Source: an uncultured Verrucomicrobiota bacterium (lineage in GTDB: Bacteria; Verrucomicrobiota; Verrucomicrobiia; Limisphaerales; UBA9464). From it: 6,734 bases of DNA. A model generated the notes under the pieces. The model was not told the origin of the DNA. It made no database searches and saw only the letters and a program-made list of their open reading frames with translations. The stretch spans positions 1 through 6,734 of the forward strand of contig CAIYFP010000052.1 in assembly GCA_903925515.1 (NCBI GenBank), read 5' to 3'. The position numbers were made by a program, and so were the translations under genes. Below are positions 1 to 6,723 of the stretch, in pieces (position 1 is the stretch's first letter; each line of letters begins with the position of its first letter).

Positions 1-328
1 CGCATCCCGTCCCCGGCGCATTCCCGGATTTTTTTGGGTTCCTCGCCATGGGCCGTCCCTCCGAAGTTGCGGGCCTCATGAAGCGACGCCGGGCGCGGGC
101 ACCCCGGCTGCAACCCGTGCGCGAAGCCCCGGGAGCGCGGCCGTCCCCGGGCGCATGGGGCATCGGCGAATGGCATGGAGCAGCGCCCGGGGACGGGCGC
201 GGTCCCAGGGAGGGGCGGCCTGCACGGTTGGGGGCGTGTCTCGATCTTGTTGGCCGCGTGCCTCCGCGCGGCGTCGTTCATCATTCAGACCCGCCTTCCT
301 CGCGTCGCCCACTCGGCCGGGTCGGCGC
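1..328. other. Intergenic region without a supportable gene
   Basis: No open frame here looks like a protein. The available frames give Arg/Pro/Gly/Ala-rich translations with no recognisable domain, signal peptide or conserved motif, as expected from chance openness in high-GC DNA. The region lies downstream of the minus-strand DUF1080 gene, whose stop codon is at 329-331. Its main content is the inverted repeat at 127-210. There is a T-run near 30-37, but I see no GC stem directly before it, so I do not call a terminator. Confidence 0.6.
127..210. repeat. Long imperfect inverted repeat (28-nt arms), REP-like element
   Basis: Positions 127-154 and 183-210 are reverse complements at 25 of 28 positions by my hand alignment, separated by a 28-nt loop. 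The core of the left arm reads cgtccccgggcgc and the right arm carries gcgcccggggacg. The first 24 nt of the left arm recur exactly at 4891-4914, so this looks like a copy of a dispersed intergenic element, not a unique terminator. Neither arm is followed by a T-run. The biological role is unknown. A mobile REP/MITE-like origin is inference. Confidence 0.7.
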
Positions 329-1120
329 CTAGAACCGCGTGTCGGGCCGCGCGAGGTCCAGCTCCCGGATCCAGATGTTGCGGTACCGCACGTCGTGCCC
401 CTCCGCTTGCAGCTTCAGGCCGCCGGGCTTGTCCGTGATGCCCTTCCCGCCGTCGTTCCCGCCGTCGATGCCGGACTTGGGCCCGCCCCACACTTGGTTG
501 ATTGGCACGTTCGTGTGCGCCAGCACCCCGTTGAAGTACACCGTCGCCAGCGCCCGCTCCGTACGCTTGCCCTCCGCGAAGCGCGCCGCCCGGAACGTCA
601 CGTCGTACGCGTTCCATGTCCCCGCCCCCTTGTACGCATGGTATGGGGACGGCGTCTCGTTGATGATCGCGCCCATTCCGTGCGACGTCTTGTCGCCGTC
701 CAGCACCTGGATCTCGTATCGGTTCTGGAGATACACCCCCGAGTTGCCGCCCGGCTTGGCCACGTTGAACTCCACGTGCAGCCGGAAATCCCGGAACTCC
801 TTCTTCGTCACGATGTCCGCCGCCCCGTACCGCCCGCCGTCCGACGCCGGGTCGAACGTCATGATCGCCCGGCCCCCGTCCACCGGGTCCTCCACCTCCT
901 TCCACTGGATGGGCAGGGACGACGCGAACCCCGGCCCCTGCCAGTACGTCCAGTTGGCGTCGAGCGACGCGCGGGTGCCGTCGAGCAGCAGGACGGCATC
1001 CTTGGGCGGCTTGGCACCCACGCCCACGTGGGCGTCGGCGGCGGCAACGCACGGGGCCAAGGCAAGCGCGGCAGAAAGGAACCATGGGCGGGACAATGCG
1101 GGGAACATGGGCACCATCAT
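329..1120 (-). CDS. Secreted DUF1080 (3-keto-disaccharide hydrolase-type) protein
   Basis: This 263-residue exported single-domain protein belongs to the DUF1080/PF06439 family, which has a concanavalin/LamG-like beta-sandwich fold. Members are annotated as 3-keto-disaccharide hydrolases and are linked to breakdown of 3-oxo-glycosides. With Met-1 at 1120, residues 1-29 form a signal peptide (hydrophobic FLSAALALAP, then CVAAADA). The cysteine is preceded by Pro, so it is a poor lipobox and I expect signal peptidase I cleavage. Family landmarks in order are AVLLLDG (42-48), DFRLHVEFNV (111-120), GGNSGVYLQNRYEIQVLD (124-141), GAIIN (150-154), GTWNAYDVTF (167-176), FNGV (about 207-210) and LKLQAEGHDVRYRNIWIREL (235-254). 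The length suits a one-domain member. Met at 1117 or 1108 are equally possible starts. A GTG at 1207 would bury the signal peptide, and no Shine-Dalgarno decides between them. The gene follows the M16 pair by 284 bp on the same strand and may be transcribed separately. No Gfo/Idh/MocA oxidoreductase partner lies in the window, so its substrate is unknown. Confidence 0.9.
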   Translation of the reverse strand: MMVPMFPALSRPWFLSAALALAPCVAAADAHVGVGAKPPKDAVLLLDGTRASLDANWTYWQGPGFASSLPIQWKEVEDPVDGGRAIMTFDPASDGGRYGAADIVTKKEFRDFRLHVEFNVAKPGGNSGVYLQNRYEIQVLDGDKTSHGMGAIINETPSPYHAYKGAGTWNAYDVTFRAARFAEGKRTERALATVYFNGVLAHTNVPINQVWGGPKSGIDGGNDGGKGITDKPGGLKLQAEGHDVRYRNIWIRELDLARPDTRF

Positions 1121-1241
1121 GGGGATGCACGCCCGCGCTGGCAACCCGCATGGGCTCCACCCCGATCCCCGCTTAAGGCGTTTTCGAGTGCCTGGCTCTT
1201 GCCTCACGCCGCGCGGCCAGAGGGCTGCGCCCGCAGGCTCC

Positions 1242-1268
1242 CTTCGCGTCTCCGCGTCTCCGCGTCTG
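1242..1268 (-). repeat. Short tandem repeat of the CGCGRAGA family
   Basis: The plus strand shows three 8-bp units of cgcgtctc type, starting at 1245, 1253 and 1261, preceded by ctt. Read on the minus strand these are CGCGGAGA/CGCGAAG units. The same unit with A instead of G at position five occurs three times at 6709-6732. This is a dispersed non-coding repeat. I recall similar motifs from intergenic regions of verrucomicrobial and planctomycete genomes, but that is memory and not a search result. Confidence 0.65.
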
Positions 1269-1297
1269 GGCGCGCCAACGGGGCAGCCTCAAGCCAG

Positions 1298-1316
1298 CCC
1301 GGGGCAACGCCCCGGG
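1298..1316. repeat. Perfect 8-bp GC hairpin with AAC loop
   Basis: CCCGGGGC at 1298-1305 pairs perfectly with GCCCCGGG at 1309-1316 across the loop AAC. Only TTT follows on the plus strand, and no T-run follows on the minus strand. It sits 89 bp past the stop of the downstream M16 gene and could help end that transcript or protect its 3' end. The stem is very stable, but a canonical intrinsic terminator is not shown. It may instead be another dispersed repeat. Confidence 0.55.
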
Positions 1317-1404
1317 TTTCCGGGGGTGACGTCGCCTCGCTCCTCGGCACCGGCATCACTCCGGCACGCGGCCTGCCGCGACGCGCCGGTTCACGGTACC
1401 CGGG

Positions 1405-2895
1405 CTACTTCACCGGTTCCTGCGTCAGCGGGTCGCGCAACGGCAGCTCGGTGACCTTGCCGGACGCGAGCTGCTCCAGCTTCACGGGGTGGTCCGGGTG
1501 ACCCTTCACGATTTCCTCCTTCTGGCCCACCACGAGGATGACGGCCTTGTCGGGGTGCAGATGCTTCTTGGCGACGCGGGCGACGTCGTCCTTGCTGACG
1601 GCCTCGATGCGCGAGCGCCACTTGGACCAATGCGCGGGATCCTTGGCGAAGCGGCCGGTCATCTCGTCGGCCGCGAACAACGCCGCGACCTTGGACGCCG
1701 TGTTGAAGTTGCCGGGGAAGGAATCGATGAACGAGCGCTTGGCGGTGTTGAGCTCCTCGTCGGTCACGGGCTGGCTGGCCATGCGGTTCATCTCGTCGAG
1801 TACGATGCGCGTGGCATAGGCCACGGTGCGGGACTTGGTGCTGAGGCCGGCCTGGAAGGCGCGGGCGTAAGAGACGCCGCCGGGGAAGGAACTGCCGGCC
1901 CCGTAGGCAAGGCCCTCGTCCGAGCGCACGCGGTTCATGAGGCGCGACGTGAACCCGCCGCCGCCAAGGATGTCGTTCATGACGGTGATGGCGGGGAACT
2001 CGGGGTCGTCGCGCCTGACGCCGGGGAGCATGACGGCCACGCGGCCTTGGTTGACGTCCTTGTTGACCACGTACACGCCGCCCGCCGCCATCTGGGTGTC
2101 CGCGGGCATCGGCGGCGTGACCTCGCCTTGGAACGGCCAGTTTGCGAACAGCTTTTCCAGCTTGGCCACCATGTCCGCCTTGTCGAAGTCACCCGACGCA
2201 CTCACGACGAAGTTCGCCGGGTGGTACCAGCGGCGATGGAAGGCGCGGAGGTCGTCGGGGGTGAGCCGGTTGAGGGCGTCGGCCGTGAGCACGCGCGTGG
2301 CCCAGAAGTTGGTCCCGTAGGCGAGGCGGCGGGCCTCCATGGCCTGGATCGAGGAGGAGTCGTCGTTGCGCTGCTTCATTCCCTGCAACGCCTGATCGCG
2401 CTCCAGCTTGAAGCGGTCCTCCTGGAAGCGCGGCGCGGTCAGGACCTCGCGCATCAGGGCGAGTCCCTCGGGCAGGTCCTTGGAGAGGAGGTTGAGGTTG
2501 ACCGGCGAGCCCGTTTCCTCGCCGATGCCTGACGTGAGTCCGGCGGCGAGGAAGGCGAGGCGTTCCTCGAGTTGCTCGGCGGACTTGGACGCGATGCCGC
2601 CCTTCACGAGGAGGCCTGCGGTGAACTCGGCGGAGCCCTCCTTGCCGGCGGGATCGAGGTAGGATCCGGATCGCACCAAGACGGTGACGTTCACCAGCGG
2701 CAGAGAACGGTCCGGCACAAGGTACGCCACCGGCCCGGACGCAAGCTTCACGCGGGCGTCGGCGGGGTTGGGCGGCTCGTAGCGCAGCTCGGGGAACTGG
2801 AGCTTCTCGGGCCGGTCCGGGATCTCGGCGGCGGCGAGTCGCGGCAAGGCAAGGGCCGCAAGCGCGAGCGAGAAGGGGAGCAGGAGCTTTTTCAT
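1405..2895 (-). CDS. Exported M16 family protein, non-catalytic (R/Y) subunit
   Basis: This 496-residue protein has the M16 (insulinase/pitrilysin/processing-peptidase) architecture: an M16 N-terminal domain at about 45-190 and a C-terminal domain at about 210-395. Residues 1-23 are a clear signal peptide (MKKLLLPFSLALAALAL, cleavage near LAAA-EIP), which fixes the start and puts the protein in the periplasm. Where active members carry HxxEH this protein reads EFTAG (90-94), so all three motif residues are lost and it should not bind catalytic zinc. It does have the typical GGGGFTSRLMNRVRSDEGLAYGAG stretch (311-334, given here in part as FTSRLM...RSDEGLAY), with Arg324 and Tyr331 matching the Arg/Tyr pair of non-catalytic M16B subunits. 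It should pair with the HxxEH protein encoded 55 bp upstream, in the same operon. In the sequence as given no stop separates the two genes, because of a frameshift in the upstream one. No Shine-Dalgarno is visible. The specific protease substrate is unknown. Confidence 0.9.
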   Translation of the reverse strand: MKKLLLPFSLALAALALPRLAAAEIPDRPEKLQFPELRYEPPNPADARVKLASGPVAYLVPDRSLPLVNVTVLVRSGSYLDPAGKEGSAEFTAGLLVKGGIASKSAEQLEERLAFLAAGLTSGIGEETGSPVNLNLLSKDLPEGLALMREVLTAPRFQEDRFKLERDQALQGMKQRNDDSSSIQAMEARRLAYGTNFWATRVLTADALNRLTPDDLRAFHRRWYHPANFVVSASGDFDKADMVAKLEKLFANWPFQGEVTPPMPADTQMAAGGVYVVNKDVNQGRVAVMLPGVRRDDPEFPAITVMNDILGGGGFTSRLMNRVRSDEGLAYGAGSSFPGGVSYARAFQAGLSTKSRTVAYATRIVLDEMNRMASQPVTDEELNTAKRSFIDSFPGNFNTASKVAALFAADEMTGRFAKDPAHWSKWRSRIEAVSKDDVARVAKKHLHPDKAVILVVGQKEEIVKGHPDHPVKLEQLASGKVTELPLRDPLTQEPVK

Positions 2896-2950
2896 GGGAT
2901 GGAATCGGGGGTGGAACGGGAGGAAGTACGTCGGGTGGATGGTGGCGGGT

Positions 2951-4692
2951 TCAGGGCTTCTTCTCGAGCTCGGCGACGCGTGCCTCGATCTTGCGGGCGA
3001 GGATCTTCTGGATTTGCTGGCGCTTCGGATCCCCGCCCGCCCCTGCGCCTGCATGCCCGCCAACATCGACTTGAGCTGCGCCGGGTCCTTCATCTCCCGG
3101 ATGCGGCCCATGAACTGGCGCACCATTGGTTTCTGCTCGCTGGACAGCCCCGCAAGGTCGGCATCCTCCTCGGACGCGCCGGAGCCTGGCTTGCGCGTGT
3201 AGCGGGCCACGGCGCGGTTTTCCTTGGGGAGCAGGTACTTCTTCACCACGCGCTGGACGTCGTCGGCCGTGACCGCCTGGAACTTGGCGCCGGCGTTGTT
3301 GAGCTCGGACCAGTCGCCAAGGCCCTCCGCCTGGATGAGCTGGTACAGGATGCCGAACGTGGACGTGAGCCGCCGGTATTCGGCGGCGGCGAAGTTGTTC
3401 TTCACCTTCTGGAGCTCCTCGGCGGGGATGGGTTCGTTGGCAATCTTGGTGAGCTCCGCGTAGAGCGCCTGCTCCACCTCGTCGAGCGTCTTGCCGTCGC
3501 GCACCTCGGCGGACAGGTCGAAGGACCCCGCCCATTTCTTCGCCATGTGGAATGCGCCGGCGTCGGTCGCGACCTGCCGCCCAAGCACAAGCCCCTTGTA
3601 GAGGCGGCCGGTGCGGCCATTGAGCAACTGCTCAAGAACCTCCAGCGCGTACGAGTCCTTGTGGCCAAAGGCGACGGTCCGCCACATGGCGTCCACCTGC
3701 GGGTTGGTCTCCGCCTCGGCGTTGTAGCGCTTCTCGGCGACGGACTGGATCTCGAGCGTGGTCACCTCCGGCGCCGGCTGCGTGCCCTTCGGGATCCGCC
3801 CGAAGTATCGCCCGACCATGGCCTCGGCGTCGGCGGGCCTGAAGTCGCCGACGAGCAACAAGGTGATGTTCTGGGGCTGGTAGTAGAGCGAGTAGAACTC
3901 GTCGGCCTGGCGCTTGGTGATCGCCGGGATGTCGCTGGGCCAGCCAATCACCGGCCAATGGTACGGGTGCGCGTCCCAGAACATCGCGTTGAACTGCTCG
4001 TAGAACTTGCCCGTCGGCGTGGACTCCGTCCGCATGCGCCGCTCCTCGAAGACGACGTCGCGCTCGGCGTAGAACTCCCGGAACACCGGGCGCAGCAGGC
4101 GCTCGCTCTCCATCCAGCACCACAGCTCCAGCTTGTTGGACGGCACCTCGATGAAGTACCCGGTCATGTCCTCGGTGGTGAAGGCGTTCATCTTGGTCGC
4201 GCCCGCCGTCGTGTAGATGCGGTCGAACTCGTTCTTCACCAAGAGCCCGCGCTGTTCCTCCACCAGCTTCTTGAACTGCTCCTCCAGCTCCCGGTACCGC
4301 TCCGTCCGCGCCTCCGGCCGCGTGATGTCCTCCACCTCGCCGCGCCGCAACGCGGCCCGCATCTTGGCCTCCTCGGCCCGCATCCCGTCCCGCAGTTTCT
4401 CCTGCTCCGCGATGATGGCGAGGTCGCGGGCGGCGTCCTTGGTCCCCAGCGTGGGCGTGCCCTTGAACATCATGTGCTCGAACAGGTGGGCGATGCCCGT
4501 GATGCCCGGCCGCTCGTTGGCCGAGCCCACGCGTGCCACCCAGCCGCCGGCGACGCGCGGCTCGTCATGCCGCTCCACCAGCAACAGCTTGAAGCCGTTC
4601 GGCAACGTCTTCTCCACCACCGGAATCTTTTGTGCCCATGCCGTCGCCCCCAACGCCATCAAGCCCGCGCACGCCCCAAGGAAACGCCTCAT
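2951..4692 (-). CDS. Exported M16 zinc metallopeptidase, catalytic subunit (frameshifted near its 3' end)
   Basis: Zinc endopeptidase of family M16, predicted periplasmic. From Met at 4692, residues 1-20 are a signal peptide (MRRFLGACAGLMALGATAWA, cleavage before QKIP). The zinc motif HLFEH gives His69, Glu72 (catalytic) and His73. By alignment to ERDVIIRE in mitochondrial processing peptidase beta, ERDVVFEE supplies the third ligand Glu217. The M16 C-terminal domain covers about 255-440. Two features stand out. Residues about 88-160 are a charged, helix-rich insert before NAFTTED, which compact M16 members lack. At the place where R/Y subunits have Arg and Tyr, this protein has Arg372 but Gly379, so the partner probably supplies the pair. 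The frame is continuous to about 3031. There one base must be added to read the natural-looking end DPKRQQIQKILARKIEARVA...LEKKP and a TGA at 2951-2953, giving 580 residues. Without that base the frame runs into the next gene, and an automatic call would be 1405-4692. The 78-residue in-frame extension to 4926 is rejected because it would mask the signal peptide and covers a repeat. Confidence 0.88.
3031..3044 (-). other. Apparent one-base frameshift site in a G-rich run
   Basis: On the minus strand this stretch reads GGGGCGGGCGGGGA up to position 3031. Up to codon 554 (GGG, 3033-3031) the translation is M16-like. After it, the zero frame turns into Ser/Arg/Pro-rich text (IRSASKSRRSSPARSRHASP) typical of out-of-frame high-GC DNA. 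Reading GAT CCG AAG instead gives an amphipathic, charged helix ending at TGA 2951-2953. Adding one G to a run here repairs the gene. A natural -1 slip of the GGG codon onto the preceding G is conceivable, but no classical slippery heptamer is present. Confidence 0.75.
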
Positions 4693-4715
4693 AAAAGTGC
4701 CGCCAAGGAACCACC

Positions 4716-4731
4716 GACCCGCCCGCGGGTC
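4716..4731. promoter_or_regulatory. Perfect 7-bp palindrome upstream of the M16 operon
   Basis: GACCCGC (4716-4722) and GCGGGTC (4725-4731) are exact reverse complements separated by two C residues. The element lies 23 bp upstream of the M16 start codon at 4692. It could be an operator or a 5'-leader hairpin affecting translation. In GC-rich DNA such a palindrome can arise by chance, so the regulatory role is tentative. Confidence 0.35.
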
Positions 4732-4890
4732 AATTTCCAGCCGCGACCCGTGCCTCCGCTTGCCGGAAACGGCTGATCGCCCAGGGGAAGCCGTGTTGCC
4801 GTCCTGAGAGGGGATGGCCTCGCTGGGATGCGCATGGCGCCGGTGCATCCCGAAGTGGTGGGTGATCTCGAAGGCGTCGTGTGCGCCCAA

Positions 4891-4918
4891 CCCCGGGAGC
4901 GCGGCCGTCCCCGGCCGC
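4891..4918. repeat. Second copy of the dispersed GC-rich repeat
   Basis: Positions 4891-4914 match 127-150 exactly over 24 nt, beginning ccccgggagcgcgg and ending gtccccgg. Here the element also forms a perfect local hairpin: gcggccg (4901-4907), loop tccc, cggccgc (4912-4918). The long partner arm seen at 183-210 is not clearly present, so this copy may be partial or of a different subtype. Its presence inflates a spurious in-frame extension of the M16 gene to 4926. Confidence 0.7.
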
Positions 4919-5062
4919 CACTCCATGCTGCTGCCCTGCGGGACCGGTCCGGTCTCCGCCCCCCGTCCCAGATCCCCCCGACCCCTTCCGGACGCACGGC
5001 ATTTCGCGCGGGTGTTCTATGCAGGCTTGACCGTCTTGGAGTGATCGGATGCGTTTGGGGCC

Positions 5063-6457
5063 ATGGTGAACGGCCCCTCCCAGCCACCCCTTCCGAGACG
5101 CCGCGTGACATGGCTCGCTTTGATGGTCGTGGTCGTGCTGGTGGTGATCGGGCTCGTGATGCTCCGAAAGCCCAAGGGCAACCCCGCGATGCTGGATGCC
5201 ATCCGTGCCGCCGGCCAACCGGTGACGCTGGAGGAGTGGGACCAGTGGCATCCCCCCGTGCCTCCCGAGGAAAACAAGGCCTTGGCAATCGAGGAGGCCA
5301 TCCGGCTGGTGAGGCGGCTGAACGTTCGCGCCTTGCTCTCCGAGGCGCGGCTCCAGGAAGCGGACCGAAAGTCCGGTGCCCTGCCCAGCCAGGAGGAACG
5401 GATCCGATGGAAGGCGATCTCGGACTCCATGACCGACGTTTGGGCAGCGCTGGAAAGGGCGCGTGGACGAACTCGATCACGCCATGCCATCGATTGGGCC
5501 AGCGTGCCGTGGCATGACACGAGCCGGTCCTTGGCGGCCCGTTCGCTTTTGTCTGCGTTGAAGTGGCGCGCACGAGCTGCGATGGCCGAGGGCAAGGTCG
5601 CAGAGGTCGTGGTGGCCATGCGCGACGGGCTGGACTTGGCGGAGTCGCACCTTTCTGGCCCGGCCCACCACCAAACGCTGGGCCAGATCCTGACGTACGA
5701 CTTCCTGAAGCACACCGCCGAGATGCTTTCGGCCGGGACCCTCGACGAGGACGGAATGGCTGGCATCCAAGGCCGGCTGGAGGCGATGGCCTCGACGAAT
5801 CGGCTCTTCGTGGGGTTGGTAGGGGAGCGGGTGATGACGCTGTCCAAGTGGGAGCGGGAGTTGGAGTGGGCCTTGGGGGGGACTGCAGGCAACTCCGGCC
5901 GACCGTTCCTCCCGATGCTTTACTCCGGCCTCGGTCTCGCCGACGCGGACCAAGCCTTTCTGCTGGGCAAGATGGCTGCCTTCATCGAGGCCTCGAGGGG
6001 ATCCTGGTCGGACGTATGGAAGGTGATCCCGAAGGAGCCGGGGGATGCGTCGAGCGAAACCCCGGGCATCGGGGATTGGCTCACGGTCGGGGCCTGGGGA
6101 CGCCACCTCTTCGGGGACAGGGGACGCTACATATTCGGGCGATTGGCCGAACAATTTGTTCGCGACGAGGCCGCCCATGTCCGGGGGGTCCAGTTGGCGA
6201 TCGTCATGTTGGCGGTGGAACGTCATCGCCTTGCCCATGGTGGAAGATTGCCGGGGAAGTTGGACGACCTTGTCCCCACCTATCTCAAAGCCTTGCCGCT
6301 CGATCCCTTCGAGGGACGTCCGCCCACGTATCGCGTCATGGAAAAGGGCTATGAGGTTGGGGCCCTTTGGAAGAATGAGGCCCCGTGGTTTCCGGGGTCC
6401 GAAGGCGACGGCGCGCGGGCTGCCGAGGAGGGAGGCATCCTGAGGGTCGAACGGTGA
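5063..6457 (+). CDS. Membrane-anchored hypothetical protein
   Basis: This 464-residue protein has no function I can name. Residues 1-14 are short, Pro/Arg-rich and cytoplasmic, followed by one transmembrane helix at about 15-34 (VTWLALMVVVVLVVIGLVML) and then positively charged RKPKG. That fits an N-in anchor with about 430 residues outside the cytoplasm. The middle (about 70-330) is predicted mostly helical. A stretch at 160-200 (ALKWRARAAMAEGKVAEVVV, then a helix ending near SHLSGP) resembles an alpha-helical repeat. The C-terminal part (381-434) has AVERHRLAHGGRLPGKLDDL, then VPTYLKALPLDPFEGRPPTY. This recalls the pattern in pseudopilin-like and other planctomycete/verrucomicrobial hypothetical proteins, where a helix is followed by P..L..L.P.YL..LP.DPF.G....Y. 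ATG at 5063 is chosen because it precedes the anchor directly. Only a weak GGGG lies upstream. The gene is monocistronic in the window and divergent from the M16 operon, with no functional link shown. Confidence 0.85.
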   Translation: MVNGPSQPPLPRRRVTWLALMVVVVLVVIGLVMLRKPKGNPAMLDAIRAAGQPVTLEEWDQWHPPVPPEENKALAIEEAIRLVRRLNVRALLSEARLQEADRKSGALPSQEERIRWKAISDSMTDVWAALERARGRTRSRHAIDWASVPWHDTSRSLAARSLLSALKWRARAAMAEGKVAEVVVAMRDGLDLAESHLSGPAHHQTLGQILTYDFLKHTAEMLSAGTLDEDGMAGIQGRLEAMASTNRLFVGLVGERVMTLSKWERELEWALGGTAGNSGRPFLPMLYSGLGLADADQAFLLGKMAAFIEASRGSWSDVWKVIPKEPGDASSETPGIGDWLTVGAWGRHLFGDRGRYIFGRLAEQFVRDEAAHVRGVQLAIVMLAVERHRLAHGGRLPGKLDDLVPTYLKALPLDPFEGRPPTYRVMEKGYEVGALWKNEAPWFPGSEGDGARAAEEGGILRVER

Positions 6458-6630
6458 GTTCGTAGGCCGGGTCGATGGCCCGGGACCGCCCCGGCCTCAC
6501 CCCCAATCCTCGCGTAAGGAGTTGGGAACCTCGCGGTCCGCAAGCGGGCGAGTTGAGGCAGGCTTCGCGCCAATACGCGGTCGTAGCGGATGGGCATCCA
6601 CCTCAGCACGGGCATCCCTGTGACCGCATT

Positions 6631-6723
6631 CTTCGCGTCTTCTCGTGAGCAGATCCCCGCTGCATGCATCATGGAATCCGTGCTTGGGAGGCCTTGTTTT
6701 TTGAATCACGCGAAGACGCGAAG
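6631..6723. repeat. Inverted repeat built on the CGCGAAGA motif
   Basis: The arm cttcgcgtcttctcgtga (6631-6648) is the reverse complement of tcacgcgaagacgcgaag (6706-6723) at 17 of 18 positions, separated by 57 nt that include a T-run at 6697-6702. The layout resembles a small non-autonomous element or a long-stem transcript end downstream of the gene that stops at 6457, but no function is established. Confidence 0.6.

Larger units (their letters stand above)
1121..1404. other. Repeat-rich spacer between the DUF1080 and M16 genes
   Basis: This 284-bp stretch has no credible gene. It contains a CGCGRAGA-type tandem repeat (1242-1268) and a strong GC hairpin (1298-1316), described separately. 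No convincing promoter hexamers or ribosome binding site for the DUF1080 gene are visible upstream of 1120. Confidence 0.6.
4693..5062. other. Divergent intergenic region between the M16 operon and the membrane protein gene
   Basis: This 370-bp spacer must contain the promoters of both the minus-strand M16 operon and the plus-strand gene at 5063. It carries a 16-bp palindrome near the M16 start and a dispersed repeat at 4891-4918. TTGACC occurs on both sides (4728-4733 on the minus strand and 5027-5032 on the plus strand), but neither has a recognisable -10 box about 17 bp on, so no promoter is called. No gene in the interval is supported. Confidence 0.6.

Noticed and set aside
1242..1268. 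CRISPR array
   Set aside because: The units are 8-bp direct tandem repeats with no spacers, at both this site and 6709-6732, and no cas gene is present.
155..1501. 448- and 371-residue plus-strand frames across the DUF1080 gene (155-1501 and 339-1454)
   Set aside because: They overlap a well-supported minus-strand gene, run through intergenic repeats and show no recognisable motif.
3031..3044. Programmed -1 ribosomal frameshift
   Set aside because: The GGG codon could re-pair one base back, but there is no tandem X-XXY-YYZ slippery heptamer and I see no clear downstream stimulatory structure. A one-base indel is simpler.
2572..4776. 734-residue open frame on the plus strand antisense to the M16 genes
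   Set aside because: It is the opposite-strand shadow of a high-GC gene with G/C-rich third positions. It is His/Arg/Leu/Gly-rich with no domain, while the minus strand has intact M16 motifs.
4693..4926. In-frame 78-residue N-terminal extension of the M16 gene, starting in the repeat
   Set aside because: It would place a clear signal peptide inside the protein, its first residues are a translation of the dispersed repeat, and it has no M16 similarity. A stretch reading DAFEITHHFGMHRRHAHPSE looks slightly protein-like, but I cannot tie it to any family.
5027..5062. Sigma-70 promoter for the membrane protein gene based on TTGACC
   Set aside because: The hexamer about 17 bp downstream (TGCGTT) does not resemble TATAAT, and -35-like matches are common by chance.
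5017..6238. Minus-strand frames opposite the membrane protein gene (5017-5892, 5477-6238)
   Set aside because: Antisense shadows without motifs. The plus-strand frame has a proper anchor helix, continuous length and a conserved-looking C-terminal block.
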